Source: Paraburkholderia saeva (lineage in GTDB: Bacteria > Pseudomonadota > Gammaproteobacteria > Burkholderiales > Burkholderiaceae). Taken from it: a stretch of 64,000 nucleotides of DNA. The stretch is taken from positions 124,001 to 188,000 of the forward strand of contig NZ_CAJQZC010000003.1 in assembly GCF_907164555.1 (NCBI RefSeq), in the 5' to 3' direction. The notes beneath the pieces are model-generated. The model did not search any database and was not told the DNA's origin. It worked only from the letters and a program-made list of their open reading frames with translations. Shown in pieces: positions 1-10,739 of this stretch; the stretch's first letter is position 1, and every line of letters starts with the position of its first letter. A program made the position numbers and the translations under genes.

Positions 1-310
1 ACGGCTAACGGGTTCAATCAGGCCCGTTAGCCTGCCAGAAACGCAGGAATTGCAGCCACACGGCCGCCAGATTGCGATTTTCGTGTATATTCATGTGATG
101 GCGAAGTTTCCTCAAATCTCCTCGATTGCACACCTCCACGGCAAAACGGCCCGTGCGGTTGAGCTCGCCATTACCAGCAAAACGCTCGTCAAAACGATTA
201 CCCCGAAAACGATCACGATTCGCTGATCGTCCGTTGTGCCCGCCCGTCTTCCCCGCGCGGTCACTGCGGGCAAAGTTGCGGGGAAGCCTCCACTCGAAGG
301 GTATGAAGTC
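1..310 (+). other. Region upstream of asd without a convincing gene
   Basis: No convincing gene is seen. A perfect 10-bp inverted repeat (arms 3-12 and 23-32, GGCTAACGGG/CCCGTTAGCC, 10-nt loop) sits at the left edge. It may be the transcription end of the preceding gene, which by Burkholderia synteny should be leuB, but no U-tract follows. A -10-like TATATT occurs at 86-91 without a good -35. Short open frames here have no recognisable product and atypical composition, so I read this as the asd promoter and leader. Confidence 0.4.
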
Positions 311-1432
311 ATGAACGTAGGTCTCGTAGGTTGGCGCGGTATGGTCGGTAGCGTCCTGATGCAACGCATGCAGCAGGAAGGCGATTTCGATCTCATTGAA
401 CCGGTGTTTTTCAGCACCAGCAATGCGGGCGGCAACGCGCCGTCGTTCGCCAAAAACGAGACGAAGCTCAAAGACGCATCGAACATCGACGACCTGAAGA
501 AGTGCGATGCCATCATCTCCTGCCAGGGCGGCGACTACACGAACGAAGTCTTCCCGAAGCTGCGCGCAGCGGGCTGGAACGGCTACTGGATCGACGCGGC
601 TTCGTCGCTGCGCATGAAGGACGACGCGGTCATCATTCTCGATCCGGTCAACCTCGACGTGATCAAGAACGCGCTGGTCAAGGGTCAGAAGAATTTCATC
701 GGTGGCAACTGCACGGTCAGCCTCATGCTGATGGCGCTGGGCGGCCTGTTCCGCGAAAACCTCATCGACTGGATGACGGCCATGACGTATCAGGCCGCTT
801 CGGGCGCAGGCGCGCAGAACATGCGCGAACTGCTGCAGCAGATGGGCACGCTGTACGGCGCGGCGAAGGAAGACCTCGCGAACCCGTCGTCGGCGATTCT
901 CGACATCGACCGTCGCGTGCTCGAAGCCATGAACAGCGACCGCATGCCGACCAGCAATTTCGGCGTGCCGCTCGCGGGTTCGCTGATTCCGTGGATCGAC
1001 AAGGATCTCGGCAACGGCATGTCGAAGGAAGAATGGAAGGGCGGCGCGGAAACCAACAAGATTCTCGGCAAGCCGGCGATGGGCGAAGCCGGTTCGATTC
1101 CGGTCGACGGCCTGTGCGTACGCATCGGCGCCATGCGCTGCCACTCGCAGGCACTGACGATCAAGCTGAAGAAGGACGTTCCGCTCGACGAAGTGAACAG
1201 CATCCTCGCGTCGGGCAACGACTGGGTCAAGGTCGTGCCGAACGAACGTGAAGCGTCGATGCGCGACCTGTCGCCGGCAGTGGTCACGGGCACACTGACG
1301 GTGCCGGTTGGCCGTCTGCGCAAGCTCGCAATGGGCGGCGAATATCTGTCCGCTTTCACGGTCGGCGACCAGTTGCTGTGGGGCGCGGCGGAACCGCTGC
1401 GTCGGATGCTTCGCATTCTGCTCGACAAGTAA
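311..1432 (+). CDS. asd: Aspartate-semialdehyde dehydrogenase
   Basis: This enzyme catalyses the NADPH-dependent reduction of aspartyl phosphate to aspartate semialdehyde, the branch point to lysine/diaminopimelate, threonine and methionine, in the cytosol. The 373-residue product has the N-terminal NADP fold ([15 protein letters not shown]), the active-site cysteine in GGNCTVS (about residue 135) and the [10 protein letters not shown] segment of the gamma-proteobacterial-type Asd family, at normal family length. I chose the ATG at 311 because the protein then begins with the conserved [10 protein letters not shown] and a GAAGGG ribosome site lies about 9 nt upstream. The open frame continues upstream but without family similarity. 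It is followed by two hairpins, so it is probably transcribed separately from fimV-truA-trp. Confidence 0.97.
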   Translation: MNVGLVGWRGMVGSVLMQRMQQEGDFDLIEPVFFSTSNAGGNAPSFAKNETKLKDASNIDDLKKCDAIISCQGGDYTNEVFPKLRAAGWNGYWIDAASSLRMKDDAVIILDPVNLDVIKNALVKGQKNFIGGNCTVSLMLMALGGLFRENLIDWMTAMTYQAASGAGAQNMRELLQQMGTLYGAAKEDLANPSSAILDIDRRVLEAMNSDRMPTSNFGVPLAGSLIPWIDKDLGNGMSKEEWKGGAETNKILGKPAMGEAGSIPVDGLCVRIGAMRCHSQALTIKLKKDVPLDEVNSILASGNDWVKVVPNEREASMRDLSPAVVTGTLTVPVGRLRKLAMGGEYLSAFTVGDQLLWGAAEPLRRMLRILLDK

Positions 1433-1438
1433 AGTAAA

Positions 1439-1506
1439 CTACGCGCGTAAGTTGCTTTAACGCGCGTAGACATTCAGAAAGCGTCGCGCTTGCGCGGCGC
1501 TTTTTT
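1439..1506 (+). terminator. Tandem hairpin terminator after asd
   Basis: Two inverted repeats follow the asd stop codon. The first has arms CTACGCGCGT (1439-1448) and ACGCGCGTAG (1460-1469). The second has an 11-bp stem with one G-T wobble, AAAGCGTCGCG (1478-1488) against CGCGGCGCTTT, running into a T-tract at 1501-1506. The second is a classical Rho-independent terminator and should separate asd from the following genes. Confidence 0.8.
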
Positions 1507-1578
1507 CATTGTGTGCTCCGAATTCCTGTCACCATCCAACCTGAACATGGCCAGCGCCATGCCGCGCCAGAGCTCCCG

Positions 1579-3711
1579 ATGATCGTTCGATTTCATGTCC
1601 TTCCCGTTGTGGTTTCCCGTGTTCGCGCGGGCCGTCTGGCGGCCGCTGTTGCTTTCGCATTTGCATTGAATGGAGCCGGCGCAGGCATCGCGCACGCAGC
1701 GACCACCGACGCGGCCAGTGCTCCGGCTGTCGTCGAATCGGACGCGCAGTACACGGTGCGTCCGGGACAGTCGCTGAACGACATTGCGATTGCGCTTACG
1801 CAGTCGCACGATCGCGCGACGCTCGCGCGCGCATCGAAGGCGATTTTCGATGCCAATCCGAACGCGTTCATGGGGCACGATCCGAGCCGCATGCGTATCG
1901 GCGCGGTGCTGAACGTTCCGTCGCTGGATTCGCTCGGCATGCCGGCCAGCGCGCCGGTGGCGGGTTCGGCAGCGGCTTCTGCTTCGGGTGCGGCTTCTGC
2001 GGCTTTCGCGGCCGCGCCGGTGGCGGTTGCATCGGCGCCGGCTCTGCCTGCTCTCGCGGCCAGTGTGCCGGCTGCTTCGAATGCGGCGGCGAATACCACG
2101 ACGAATGCGGTATCGAATAACGCGAGTGCTGCGACGGGTGCGAGTGCGCCGGCGGCTTCGTCGGCAGTGGCCGCGACGTCGGGCGCTTCGCAGCCTGTGG
2201 AAGCGGCCGCACAGGCATCGCAGGCGGCCAGTAGTGCGCACGTATGGACCGGAGCGATTCAGGCTGGCAGCGCGCCGGCTGAAGGTGCGTCTGCCGTGAC
2301 TGCGCCTGCAACGGCGGCCGCTCTCGCGCCGCAGGCCGCATCGCAGGCGCGGACTTCGGTGTCGAGCCTCCAGCAACTACTCGCGTTGAAGAACCGGGTT
2401 CTGATGGAGTTGCAGAAGCACGGCATTGTCCCTGTCGGGAAGGTGCCGCAAGCGGGCAGCGCCGCGGCTGTTTCGTCGGCCTCCATGCCAGGGTCGGGCG
2501 CGGCCGTCGCGCCGGGTAGCGGCGCGACGGTCGGCTCGGCCGTTGTGGCTGGTAACGCCACCGGTGCAGGGGCGGCGGGACTGTCGCCGGAAGCGACGGC
2601 CGGCGTCGCAGCCGCTGTCGCAGCAGTCATCGCGTTGATCCTGAGTTTGACGTTCCGGCGCCGTCGCCGTCCGGCAGCGAACGCAAGCAGTACCGACCCA
2701 GTCGGAAAAGCTGGGTTGCCTGCTGTTGTGGCCGCCGATGACGATATCCAGGCACAGGCGTTCCCGCCAATTGAGCCCGGCACGTCCGAAAACGCGACGG
2801 GCGCGTCGAGTCTCGCCGCCGCCGCCGAACTGGGCGCCGAGGCGCTGCCGATGGAGCAGATCGATCCCGCGGCGCATGAGCTTGAAGAAGACGAAGGCGC
2901 ACGATACGTCGGCTCAGCTACGCACGACGAAGCGCTGAAGGCAGCAGCGTTCGAAGATGCCGGGCCGTCGGTTGAACCCACGAAACCGCCGACGCCTGTC
3001 ACACCCGTCGAGCCGGAATTGACCGCCGCGCACGAAGCAACGCCGCAGGTTGATGCCCCCGACGCTTACGTCGCACCTGACGTGCATCACGAAACGCCCG
3101 TCCAGCACGCCGATGCACCAGCCGCCGCGCTGGAATCCACCGGGGCGCCCGCTGAAAACGTGCCCGCTCAGCCGGCCGCTGCCGAGCCAGTTGAGCCGCC
3201 GCCTCACGTGAGCGAATTCCCGCGCGAGGCCGTCGCGGCGCTTGGCGGGCTCGATATGGCGCTGCCGCCGCGCACGGAGCCGCCGGCGCCCTTCGGCGAA
3301 ATGAAGCTGGATGGTTTTCCGCCTGCCGCGAGTCAGCCCGTTGTCGAACCCGAAATCACGGCACGCGAGGCCGTGAGTCCGCCGCCCCCGGCGCCGCGTG
3401 CTGCTGACGTAATCAGTGCCGGCACGGCTGGCTCTGCCGCGGTCGCAGGCCTGGGTGCGATGCCGTTCGGCGCGCTGAAGCTGGATTTCGACCTCGAACT
3501 GCCGCCGAGCCCCGCGCAGTCGCTGCCTGCCTTCACGCCGGAAGACCTGTCGAAGATCGCGCGCAACAAGCTCGAACTCGCGGCCGAATACATCGAACTG
3601 GGCGATCTGTCGGGCGCGCGGACGCTCGTCAACGAAGTGATCGAGTCCAACGACGCCGCGACCCGCAACGAAGCGCGCGCGCTCCTCTCGACGCTCGCGC
3701 CGCGTTCGTAA
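1579..3711 (+). CDS. fimV: FimV-like LysM-domain inner-membrane protein
   Basis: The protein resembles the FimV family, peptidoglycan-binding hub proteins that in other proteobacteria organise type IV pili and polar complexes. From the N-terminus it has a signal-like hydrophobic segment ending in AHA (about residue 40) and a LysM domain with [14 protein letters not shown] very long Ala/Ser/Pro/Glu-rich low-complexity stretch is interrupted by one transmembrane helix ([14 protein letters not shown]) followed by an RRRRR stop-transfer. A conserved C-terminal FimV motif ([21 protein letters not shown]) closes the protein. An in-frame GTG at 1513 would add 22 residues. I prefer ATG 1579 because it places the signal segment near the N-terminus. 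The stop overlaps the truA start by one base (TAATG), so the two are probably translationally coupled. Confidence 0.85.
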   Translation: MIVRFHVLPVVVSRVRAGRLAAAVAFAFALNGAGAGIAHAATTDAASAPAVVESDAQYTVRPGQSLNDIAIALTQSHDRATLARASKAIFDANPNAFMGHDPSRMRIGAVLNVPSLDSLGMPASAPVAGSAAASASGAASAAFAAAPVAVASAPALPALAASVPAASNAAANTTTNAVSNNASAATGASAPAASSAVAATSGASQPVEAAAQASQAASSAHVWTGAIQAGSAPAEGASAVTAPATAAALAPQAASQARTSVSSLQQLLALKNRVLMELQKHGIVPVGKVPQAGSAAAVSSASMPGSGAAVAPGSGATVGSAVVAGNATGAGAAGLSPEATAGVAAAVAAVIALILSLTFRRRRRPAANASSTDPVGKAGLPAVVAADDDIQAQAFPPIEPGTSENATGASSLAAAAELGAEALPMEQIDPAAHELEEDEGARYVGSATHDEALKAAAFEDAGPSVEPTKPPTPVTPVEPELTAAHEATPQVDAPDAYVAPDVHHETPVQHADAPAAALESTGAPAENVPAQPAAAEPVEPPPHVSEFPREAVAALGGLDMALPPRTEPPAPFGEMKLDGFPPAASQPVVEPEITAREAVSPPPPAPRAADVISAGTAGSAAVAGLGAMPFGALKLDFDLELPPSPAQSLPAFTPEDLSKIARNKLELAAEYIELGDLSGARTLVNEVIESNDAATRNEARALLSTLAPRS

Positions 3712-4517
3712 TGCGCATTGCTCTCGGCATCGAATACGACGGCGCGGCCTTTTGCGGCTGGCAGTCCCAGCCCCACGGCAAGACCGTGCAGGACGAACTC
3801 GAACGCGCGCTGCGCGAATTCGCGCAGACGCCCTTGCAGACCGTCGTGGCCGGCCGCACCGATACCGGCGTGCACGGGCTCGGACAGGTCGTCCATTTCG
3901 ATACGGAACTCGATCGCACGCCGTTCTCGTGGGTGCGCGGCACGAACGCGTTCCTGCCGAAGACCGTCGCCGTGCAATGGGCCCAGGCGATGCCGGAGGC
4001 GTTCCACGCCCGCTTTTCGGCGTTCGAGCGCACGTACTTCTACGTGCTGTACGTGCACCCGGTGCGCTCACCGATGCTGACGGGCCGCGCCGGCTGGATC
4101 CACACGCCGCTCGATGTCGACGCCATGCGCGCGGCAGCTGCCTGTCTGATCGGCGAGCACGACTTCTCGGCGTTCCGTTCGTCCGAATGTCAGGCGAAGA
4201 CGCCAGTGAAGCATCTGTATCAGATCGACGTGCGGCAGCAGGGTGACTTCATTCACTTCCGGTTTCGCGCCAACGCGTTCCTGCATCACATGGTGCGCAA
4301 CCTGATGGGATGCCTCGTCGCGGTCGGTCGCGGGCGCCATCCGGCCAGCTGGCTGGCCGACGTGCTGGCGAGTCGCAACCGCAGCAACGCGGCGCCGACC
4401 TTCATGCCCGACGGCCTCTATCTCGCGCAGGTCGGCTATCCTGAGGCCTTCGCGGTGCCCGCCGCGCACGCAGGCAGCGTGCCGTGGAGTACCGTATGGA
4501 CGCAACCCGAACCATGA
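3711..4517 (+). CDS. truA: tRNA pseudouridine(38-40) synthase
   Basis: TruA converts uridines 38-40 of the tRNA anticodon stem-loop to pseudouridine. The 268-residue product is of usual length and shows the catalytic motif [12 protein letters not shown] with the nucleophilic aspartate at residue 51. The second-half segments [16 protein letters not shown] and GRHPASWL are also typical. Its start codon overlaps the fimV stop by one base, and its stop lies within the proposed trpF 5' end, which places it in the same transcript. The order fimV-truA-trpF is conserved in Burkholderia as I know it. Confidence 0.97.
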   Translation: MRIALGIEYDGAAFCGWQSQPHGKTVQDELERALREFAQTPLQTVVAGRTDTGVHGLGQVVHFDTELDRTPFSWVRGTNAFLPKTVAVQWAQAMPEAFHARFSAFERTYFYVLYVHPVRSPMLTGRAGWIHTPLDVDAMRAAAACLIGEHDFSAFRSSECQAKTPVKHLYQIDVRQQGDFIHFRFRANAFLHHMVRNLMGCLVAVGRGRHPASWLADVLASRNRSNAAPTFMPDGLYLAQVGYPEAFAVPAAHAGSVPWSTVWTQPEP

Positions 4518-5233
4518 CAACTCTCCCGAACGACCCGAGCCAAACGACGCAGGCGCCGGGCGCCACGCCGGAAAACCGGATCCATCGCACGCGCATCAAG
4601 CTGTGCGGGCTGTCGACAGTCGAGCATATCGCGCACGCGATCGATCTCGGCGCGGACGCGATCGGGCTCGTGTTCTATCCGGCGAGCCCACGCTCGGTCA
4701 GCGTCGCGCAGGCTGTCGAACTCACGCGGGACATTCCGCCGTTCGTTTCGGTGGTGGGTCTCTTCGTCAACGCGTCGCCGGAGTGGATGCGGGACGTGGC
4801 CGCTAATGTGCCGTTGACCATGCTCCAGTTCCACGGCGACGAAACACCGGACCAGTGCGAGGCGCTCGCGAACATTGCGGGTTTGCCTTGGTTGCGCGCA
4901 TTGCGCATCGGGGCCGATACTCAGCGAGCCGATTTGGTAAAATCGGCGCTCAACTATTCAGCAGCCAGCGCCATTCTGCTCGACGCCCTCGTCGAGGGTT
5001 ACGGCGGCGGCGGACAGGTTTTCGATTGGTCACTTATTCCTCCAGAGCTCGCGCGTCGGGCCGTTTTGAGTGGTGGGTTGAACGCGCAAAACGTCAGTGA
5101 TGCGATTCATCGCGTGCGCCCGTACGCGGTCGATGTCTCGAGCGGCATCGAAGTACCGGGCGCGAAGGGCGTGAAAGATCACGCCCGGATGGCGGCGTTC
5201 GTACGCGCAGTGCGCGAAGCGGACGCCGGGTGA
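4496..5233 (+). CDS. trpF: Phosphoribosylanthranilate isomerase
   Basis: TrpF performs the Amadori rearrangement of N-(5-phosphoribosyl)anthranilate in tryptophan synthesis. The TIM-barrel protein shows the start of strand 1, RIKLCGL, with the catalytic cysteine. It also shows [14 protein letters not shown], the catalytic aspartate region LLDA, and the phosphate-binding end LSGGL then AVDVSSGIE. Start choice is uncertain. ATG 4496 has GGAG 6 nt upstream, ATG 4514 overlaps the truA stop as ATGA, and a GTG lies at 4484. All give a short non-conserved leader before RTRIKLCGL. It overlaps truA by about 22 nt and precedes trpB by 60 nt. Confidence 0.95.
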   Translation: MDATRTMTTLPNDPSQTTQAPGATPENRIHRTRIKLCGLSTVEHIAHAIDLGADAIGLVFYPASPRSVSVAQAVELTRDIPPFVSVVGLFVNASPEWMRDVAANVPLTMLQFHGDETPDQCEALANIAGLPWLRALRIGADTQRADLVKSALNYSAASAILLDALVEGYGGGGQVFDWSLIPPELARRAVLSGGLNAQNVSDAIHRVRPYAVDVSSGIEVPGAKGVKDHARMAAFVRAVREADAG

Positions 5234-5293
5234 TTCTGGCAGCGCCCGGGCCTTCAGAGCCGCGCGGCGCTCCATTCTGAGAAGAGTGACGCA

Positions 5294-6487
5294 ATGTACA
5301 ACTTGCCCGATGAAAGAGGCCATTTCGGCCAGTATGGCGGCGTGTTCGTCGCAGAAACGCTGGTTCATGCACTGGATGAACTGCGCGTTGCATACGAAAA
5401 ATACCAGCAGGATCCCGACTTTATCGCCGAATATGAGCGCGAATTAAAGTATTTTGTCGGTCGCCCTTCCCCGATTTACCATGCGCAGCGCTGGAGTGAG
5501 ATGCTCGGCGGCGCGCAGGTATTCCTCAAGCGCGAAGACCTGAACCACACGGGCGCCCACAAGGTGAACAACGTGATCGGTCAGGCGCTGCTCGCGAAGC
5601 GCATGGGCAAGCCGCGCGTGATCGCGGAAACCGGTGCCGGCCAGCACGGCGTAGCCACGGCGACGATCGCCGCGCGCTTCGGCATGGAGTGTGTCGTGTA
5701 CATGGGCTCGGAAGACGTGCGCCGTCAGGCCGCCAACGTTTACCGGATGAAGCTGCTCGGCGCGACCGTCATTCCTGTCGAATCGGGTTCACGCACGCTG
5801 AAAGACGCGCTCAACGAAGCGATGCGCGACTGGGTCACGAACGTTGAAAACACGTTCTACATCATCGGCACGGTCGCCGGCCCGCACCCGTACCCGATGA
5901 TGGTTCGCGACTTCCAGCGCGTGATCGGCGACGAATGCAAGGTGCAGATGCCCGAACTGGTCGGTCGCCAGCCGGACGCCGTGATTGCGTGCGTCGGGGG
6001 CGGTTCGAACGCGATGGGTATCTTTTATCCGTATATCGATGACGAATCGGTGAAGTTGATTGGCGTTGAGGCTGCGGGTGACGGCATCGATACGGGGCGC
6101 CATGCTGCGTCGTTGATCGGCGGCAGCCCGGGCGTGCTGCACGGCAACCGCACGTATCTGCTGCAGGATGAAAACGGCCAGATCATCGAGACGCATTCGG
6201 TGTCCGCCGGCCTCGATTATCCGGGCGTGGGCCCTGAACACGCGTGGCTGAAGGACATCGGTCGCGCGCAGTACGTCGGTATCACGGACGAAGAAGCATT
6301 GAAGGCGTTCCACGACTGCTGCCGGATCGAAGGGATCATCCCCGCGCTGGAGTCGAGCCACGCGCTTGCCTACGCGGCGAAACTCGCGCCGACGTTGCCG
6401 AAGGATAAATACCTTCTGGTCAACCTGTCGGGTCGTGGCGACAAGGACATGCATACGGTCGCCGAGCGATCGGGCATCACGTTCTGA
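5294..6487 (+). CDS. trpB: Tryptophan synthase beta subunit
   Basis: TrpB condenses indole with serine using pyridoxal phosphate, in the alpha2beta2 tryptophan synthase. The 397-residue product matches family length. The PLP lysine is K90 in HTGAHKVNN. The E-T-GAGQHG loop and the phosphate-binding [12 protein letters not shown] are present, and the C-terminus carries [11 protein letters not shown]. An AAGAG ribosome site precedes ATG 5294. The methyltransferase gene starts 12 nt after its stop, so trpB and its partner trpA are split by one unrelated gene. Confidence 0.98.
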   Translation: MYNLPDERGHFGQYGGVFVAETLVHALDELRVAYEKYQQDPDFIAEYERELKYFVGRPSPIYHAQRWSEMLGGAQVFLKREDLNHTGAHKVNNVIGQALLAKRMGKPRVIAETGAGQHGVATATIAARFGMECVVYMGSEDVRRQAANVYRMKLLGATVIPVESGSRTLKDALNEAMRDWVTNVENTFYIIGTVAGPHPYPMMVRDFQRVIGDECKVQMPELVGRQPDAVIACVGGGSNAMGIFYPYIDDESVKLIGVEAAGDGIDTGRHAASLIGGSPGVLHGNRTYLLQDENGQIIETHSVSAGLDYPGVGPEHAWLKDIGRAQYVGITDEEALKAFHDCCRIEGIIPALESSHALAYAAKLAPTLPKDKYLLVNLSGRGDKDMHTVAERSGITF

Positions 6488-6498
6488 GCGCCCCGACG

Positions 6499-7404
6499 AT
6501 GCGCGACGAGTTCGACGAGCCGCAGCCGACCATCGACGCCCGCGCGGATGCCGTGGACGGCGCTCCGGCAGTGATGTCCCACGTGCAGGCGGCGCCGAAA
6601 GGCATCGAACTGTTGAACCGCGATTTTCTGACCGATGCAGCAAACCTGCCCGACGGATCGATCGACCTGATTCTGGCCGATCCGCCGTACGGGCTCGGCA
6701 AGGACTATGGCAATGATTCGGACATGCGCTCCGGCGAGGATTTCCTCGCCTGGACGCGGGAATGGCTGGATCTGGCCATTCCGAAGCTGAAGCCTTCCGG
6801 TTCGCTGTACATTTTCTGCACCTGGCAATATGCGCCGGAAATCTTCGTTTTCCTGAAGTCACGTTTGACGATGGTGAACGAAATCGTCTGGGACCGGCGT
6901 GTGCCCAGCATGGGCGGCACGACGCGCCGTTTTACGTCGGTGCACGACAACATCGGTTTTTTCGCGGTGTCGAAGGATTATTACTTCGATCTCGATCCCG
7001 TCCGCATCCCGTACGATGCCGTCACGAAGAAGGCGCGTTCGCGCAAGTTGTTCGAAGGCAGCAAGTGGCTGGAGCTTGGCTATAATCCGAAGGACGTCTG
7101 GTCCGTATCGAGGTTGCACCGGCAGCACGCCGAGCGCGTCGATCATCCGACCCAGAAGCCTCTGGAAATCGTCGAGCGGATGGTGCTGGCAAGCTGTCCC
7201 GTGGGCGGGCGTGTACTCGACCCGTTCATGGGCAGCGGCACCACTGCAGTCGCCTGTGCCCGTCAGCGGCGCGAATTCGTCGGCTATGAGATCAATGAAA
7301 GTTACTGCGCGATAGCGCGTGAACGCGTCAGCGCGGTCACGCCGGTTGCGCCGCGAGCGCCTGGCGCGACCGTGGCGCCGGCCGCCGCGGCTGAGTCGCG
7401 CTGA
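6499..7404 (+). CDS. Solitary beta-class DNA adenine methyltransferase inside the trp operon
   Basis: This is an S-adenosylmethionine-dependent DNA methyltransferase. The catalytic motif ADPPYG (residues 60-65) comes before the SAM-binding motif DPFMGSGTT (241-249), which is beta-class order, and DPPY indicates N6-adenine as target. The region between them (DRRVPSMGGTTRRF, HPTQKPLEIVERMV) is typical of the N6_N4_Mtase family. No restriction endonuclease is adjacent, so it looks like an orphan regulatory or maintenance enzyme. From memory, the Burkholderia homologue in this position (BCAM0992 in B. cenocepacia) methylates GTWWAC; this is recall, not shown by the sequence. Start 6499 is the first ATG. 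An internal ATG (MSHVQAAPKG) is a possible alternative. Confidence 0.9.
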   Translation: MRDEFDEPQPTIDARADAVDGAPAVMSHVQAAPKGIELLNRDFLTDAANLPDGSIDLILADPPYGLGKDYGNDSDMRSGEDFLAWTREWLDLAIPKLKPSGSLYIFCTWQYAPEIFVFLKSRLTMVNEIVWDRRVPSMGGTTRRFTSVHDNIGFFAVSKDYYFDLDPVRIPYDAVTKKARSRKLFEGSKWLELGYNPKDVWSVSRLHRQHAERVDHPTQKPLEIVERMVLASCPVGGRVLDPFMGSGTTAVACARQRREFVGYEINESYCAIARERVSAVTPVAPRAPGATVAPAAAAESR

Positions 7405-7484
7405 CACGGCCAATGCAAACCGTGCTCGAAGCGCACAAATAACGCGCAGTTAGCGTGCAGATAACGATTTCCGAGAAAATTTCC

Positions 7485-8300
7485 ATGTCCCGTATCAAGA
7501 ACACATTCGCGGCTTTGGCCGAGCAGGGCAAGAAAGGCCTGATTCCGTTCATGACGGCAGGCGATCCGGATCCGGCCCGCACGGTCGAATTCATGCATGC
7601 GCTTGCCGCCGGCGGCGCGGACGTCATCGAACTCGGCGTGCCGTTTTCCGACCCGATGGCGGATGGCCCGGTGATCCAGGCGTCGTCGGAGCGGGCGCTC
7701 GCCAAAGGCGTCTCGCTGCGCACGGTGCTCGCCGACGTGAAACGCTTTCGCGAGAAAAACGACAGGACGCCCGTTGTGCTGATGGGTTATGCGAATCCGA
7801 TCGAGCGTATGGGCGCCGATGTTTTCGCCGCTGCAGCGAAAGAAGCGGGCGTCGACGGCGTTCTGGTGGTCGACTACCCGCCCGAAGAATCGGTGGCATT
7901 CGCCGAAAAAATGCGTGCTGCAGGCATCGATCCGATCTTTCTGCTCGCACCGACGTCGACCGACGACCGCATCGCGGAGGTCGGCAAGATCGCGAGCGGC
8001 TACGTCTATTACGTGTCGCTCAAGGGGGTCACCGGAGCGGCAAATCTGGACGTTTCCAGCATCGCAGGTAAAATCCCGGCCATCAAGTCGCGCGTTCCCC
8101 TGCCGGTAGGCGTCGGTTTTGGCATCCGGGACGCCGATACGGCGCGCGCCGTGGCCGAAGTTTCCGATGCCGTCGTGATCGGCAGCCGGATCGTCCAGTT
8201 GCTACAGCAGGCTTCGCCAGAGGCCGCTGCCGACACGCTGACGCGTTTCATCGCGGAAGTGCGTCAGGCGGTCGACAGCATCGGTACGGCCGCGCGATAA
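7485..8300 (+). CDS. trpA: Tryptophan synthase alpha subunit
   Basis: TrpA cleaves indole-3-glycerol phosphate to indole, which passes to TrpB. The 271-residue TIM barrel has the catalytic glutamate and aspartate in [18 protein letters not shown]. It also has loop 6 ([10 protein letters not shown]) and the phosphate-binding end [18 protein letters not shown] 7485 is chosen because the family begins MSRIKNTF. An upstream GTG (7455) would add ten residues without similarity. It lies 80 nt after the methyltransferase gene and 81 nt before accD. Confidence 0.98.
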   Translation: MSRIKNTFAALAEQGKKGLIPFMTAGDPDPARTVEFMHALAAGGADVIELGVPFSDPMADGPVIQASSERALAKGVSLRTVLADVKRFREKNDRTPVVLMGYANPIERMGADVFAAAAKEAGVDGVLVVDYPPEESVAFAEKMRAAGIDPIFLLAPTSTDDRIAEVGKIASGYVYYVSLKGVTGAANLDVSSIAGKIPAIKSRVPLPVGVGFGIRDADTARAVAEVSDAVVIGSRIVQLLQQASPEAAADTLTRFIAEVRQAVDSIGTAAR

Positions 8301-8325
8301 CACTAATTTTGTCGTCTCTGGCAAG

Positions 8326-8346
8326 GCGGCGGGCGCGTCCCGCCGC
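8326..8346 (+). terminator. GC-rich hairpin between trpA and accD
   Basis: A perfect 8-bp stem GCGGCGGG/CCCGCCGC with a 5-nt loop lies in the 81-nt trpA-accD gap, 35 nt before the accD start. No U-tract follows. It could be a weak terminator, an mRNA-end stabiliser for the trp genes, or a processing site. Confidence 0.35.
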
Positions 8347-8381
8347 TTCGCACATAGAAGAAGACCTTTGAGGGATACAAC

Positions 8382-9254
<873 letters not shown>

Positions 9255-9313
9255 GCGGGTGACCGCGCGCGTTCCGCACGGTAGCGGCGATGCGCGGTAA
9301 ATGTAAAAAAGCA

Positions 9314-9360
9314 GCGCGCCGTGCGAGCAATCGAGCGGCGCGCCGTCGTTTCCGGGATAA
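9314..9360 (+). promoter_or_regulatory. Hairpin and possible -10 element upstream of folC
   Basis: The 148-nt accD-folC gap contains an 8-bp inverted repeat GCGCGCCG/CGGCGCGC (9314-9321 and 9336-9343). On the minus strand it is followed by a T-run (the AAAAAA at 9305-9310), but no minus-strand gene needs it. A GATAAT at 9355-9360 resembles a -10 box for folC, though no good -35 is visible. Function is uncertain. Confidence 0.25.
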
Positions 9361-9402
9361 TGTCGGCCTTGCTGGCTCACCTGCCTTGCCCGGCTGCAAC
9401 CG

Positions 9403-10713
9403 ATGACCTCATTTTCGACCCTCGACGCGTGGCTCACGCATCTTGAATCCGCGCATCCTGTCGGCATCGACATGGGTCTTGCCCGTATCAACCAGGTGCG
9501 CGAAGCGCTGCAGCTCTCGTTCGACTGCCCGGTGATCACGGTTGGCGGCACCAATGGCAAGGGTTCGACGTGCGCGATCCTCGAATCGATCCTGCTGCGC
9601 GCGGGCTATAGCGTTGGCTGCCACACGTCGCCGCATCTGATGGCATTCAACGAGCGCGCCCGCCTGAACGGGCAGAACGCCACCGATGCCGAATTGCTGC
9701 CGCACTTCCACGCCGTCGAAAAAGCGCGCAAGAGCCTGCCTGCGCCCGTCTCGCTCACCTACTTCGAGTTCACGACGCTCGCGATCATGCATCTGTTCGC
9801 GTCGCGCGGGCTGGACGCGGTGATCTTCGAAGTGGGTCTCGGCGGCCGGCTGGACGCGGTCAATATTCTCGACACCGACTGCGCGATCATCACGAGTATC
9901 GATATCGATCACACCGATTACCTCGGCGATACGCGCGAAAAGATCGCTTTTGAAAAGGCCGGCATCTTCCGCGCCGGCAAGCCAGCAATCTGCGCCGATC
10001 CGGTCCCGCCGCAAACGCTGATCGATCACGCCGAAAAGATCGGTGCCGACCTGTGGCTCTTTGGCCGGGATTTCCGCTACGAAGGACAGGCGGGCAGCGA
10101 ACGCCAGCAATGGAGCTACGTCGGCCGGACGATGCGGCGCTCGGCGCTTGCTTATCCGGCGCTGCGCGGCGCGAACCAGCTGATCAACACGTCGGCGGCG
10201 CTGGCCGGCCTTGAGGCGCTGCGCGACCGTCTGCCGGTTTCCGCGCAGGACATCCGCCTCGGGCTCGCCAACGTCGAACTGCCGGGCCGCTTTCAGGTGC
10301 TGCCAGGCCTGCCGGCCGTCGTGCTGGACGTCGGCCACAATCCGCACGCCGCCGCAGTGCTGGCGCAAAATCTCGGCAATATGGGCTATTTTCCGTACAC
10401 GTACGCGGTATTTGGCTCGATGCGCGACAAGGACATCGCAGGCATCCTGCAGCATCTGAAGGGCGAGATCGACCACTGGTGTGTGACCGACCTGCCGACG
10501 CCGCGCGGCGCTCCGGCCGCCGATCTCGAAGCGGCATTGCGCGAGGCGGGCGTCACGGATGGACCGGATAGCAGCGTGCAACGCTTTGAATCGCCAGCAG
10601 AAGCTTTTCAGGACGCACTAAAACGGGTGCCTGACAATGGTAGAATCGTGGTTTTCGGTAGTTTCTATACGGTGGCAGGTGTGATGGCCTACCGTAAATC
10701 GCAGCAACACTGA
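9403..10713 (+). CDS. folC: Bifunctional folylpolyglutamate/dihydrofolate synthase
   Basis: FolC adds glutamate to dihydropteroate and extends the polyglutamate tail of folates. The 436-residue Mur-ligase-type protein has the ATP loop GGTNGKGSTCAILESIL near residues 48-64 and the HTSPHL segment. It also has the central EVGLGGRLDAVN and IDIDHTDYLG motifs and the C-terminal VVLDVGHNPHAAAVL. ATG 9403 gives the usual MTSFSTLDAWL start. It is followed 26 nt later by the SPOR-domain gene, an arrangement (folC-dedD-cvpA-purF) shared with many proteobacteria. Confidence 0.97.
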   Translation: MTSFSTLDAWLTHLESAHPVGIDMGLARINQVREALQLSFDCPVITVGGTNGKGSTCAILESILLRAGYSVGCHTSPHLMAFNERARLNGQNATDAELLPHFHAVEKARKSLPAPVSLTYFEFTTLAIMHLFASRGLDAVIFEVGLGGRLDAVNILDTDCAIITSIDIDHTDYLGDTREKIAFEKAGIFRAGKPAICADPVPPQTLIDHAEKIGADLWLFGRDFRYEGQAGSERQQWSYVGRTMRRSALAYPALRGANQLINTSAALAGLEALRDRLPVSAQDIRLGLANVELPGRFQVLPGLPAVVLDVGHNPHAAAVLAQNLGNMGYFPYTYAVFGSMRDKDIAGILQHLKGEIDHWCVTDLPTPRGAPAADLEAALREAGVTDGPDSSVQRFESPAEAFQDALKRVPDNGRIVVFGSFYTVAGVMAYRKSQQH

Positions 10714-10739
10714 ACGCGCAGCCTCGAACCAGGCCATTC

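Noticed and set aside
98..226. Small plus-strand frame of about 42 codons upstream of asd
   Set aside because: No ribosome site, no similarity that I recognise, and amino-acid use unlike the neighbouring genes; treated as leader DNA.
14..1144. 376-codon minus-strand frame over the asd region
   Set aside because: It covers asd antisense and extends into its leader, with no domain pattern; the opposite strand encodes an intact Asd.
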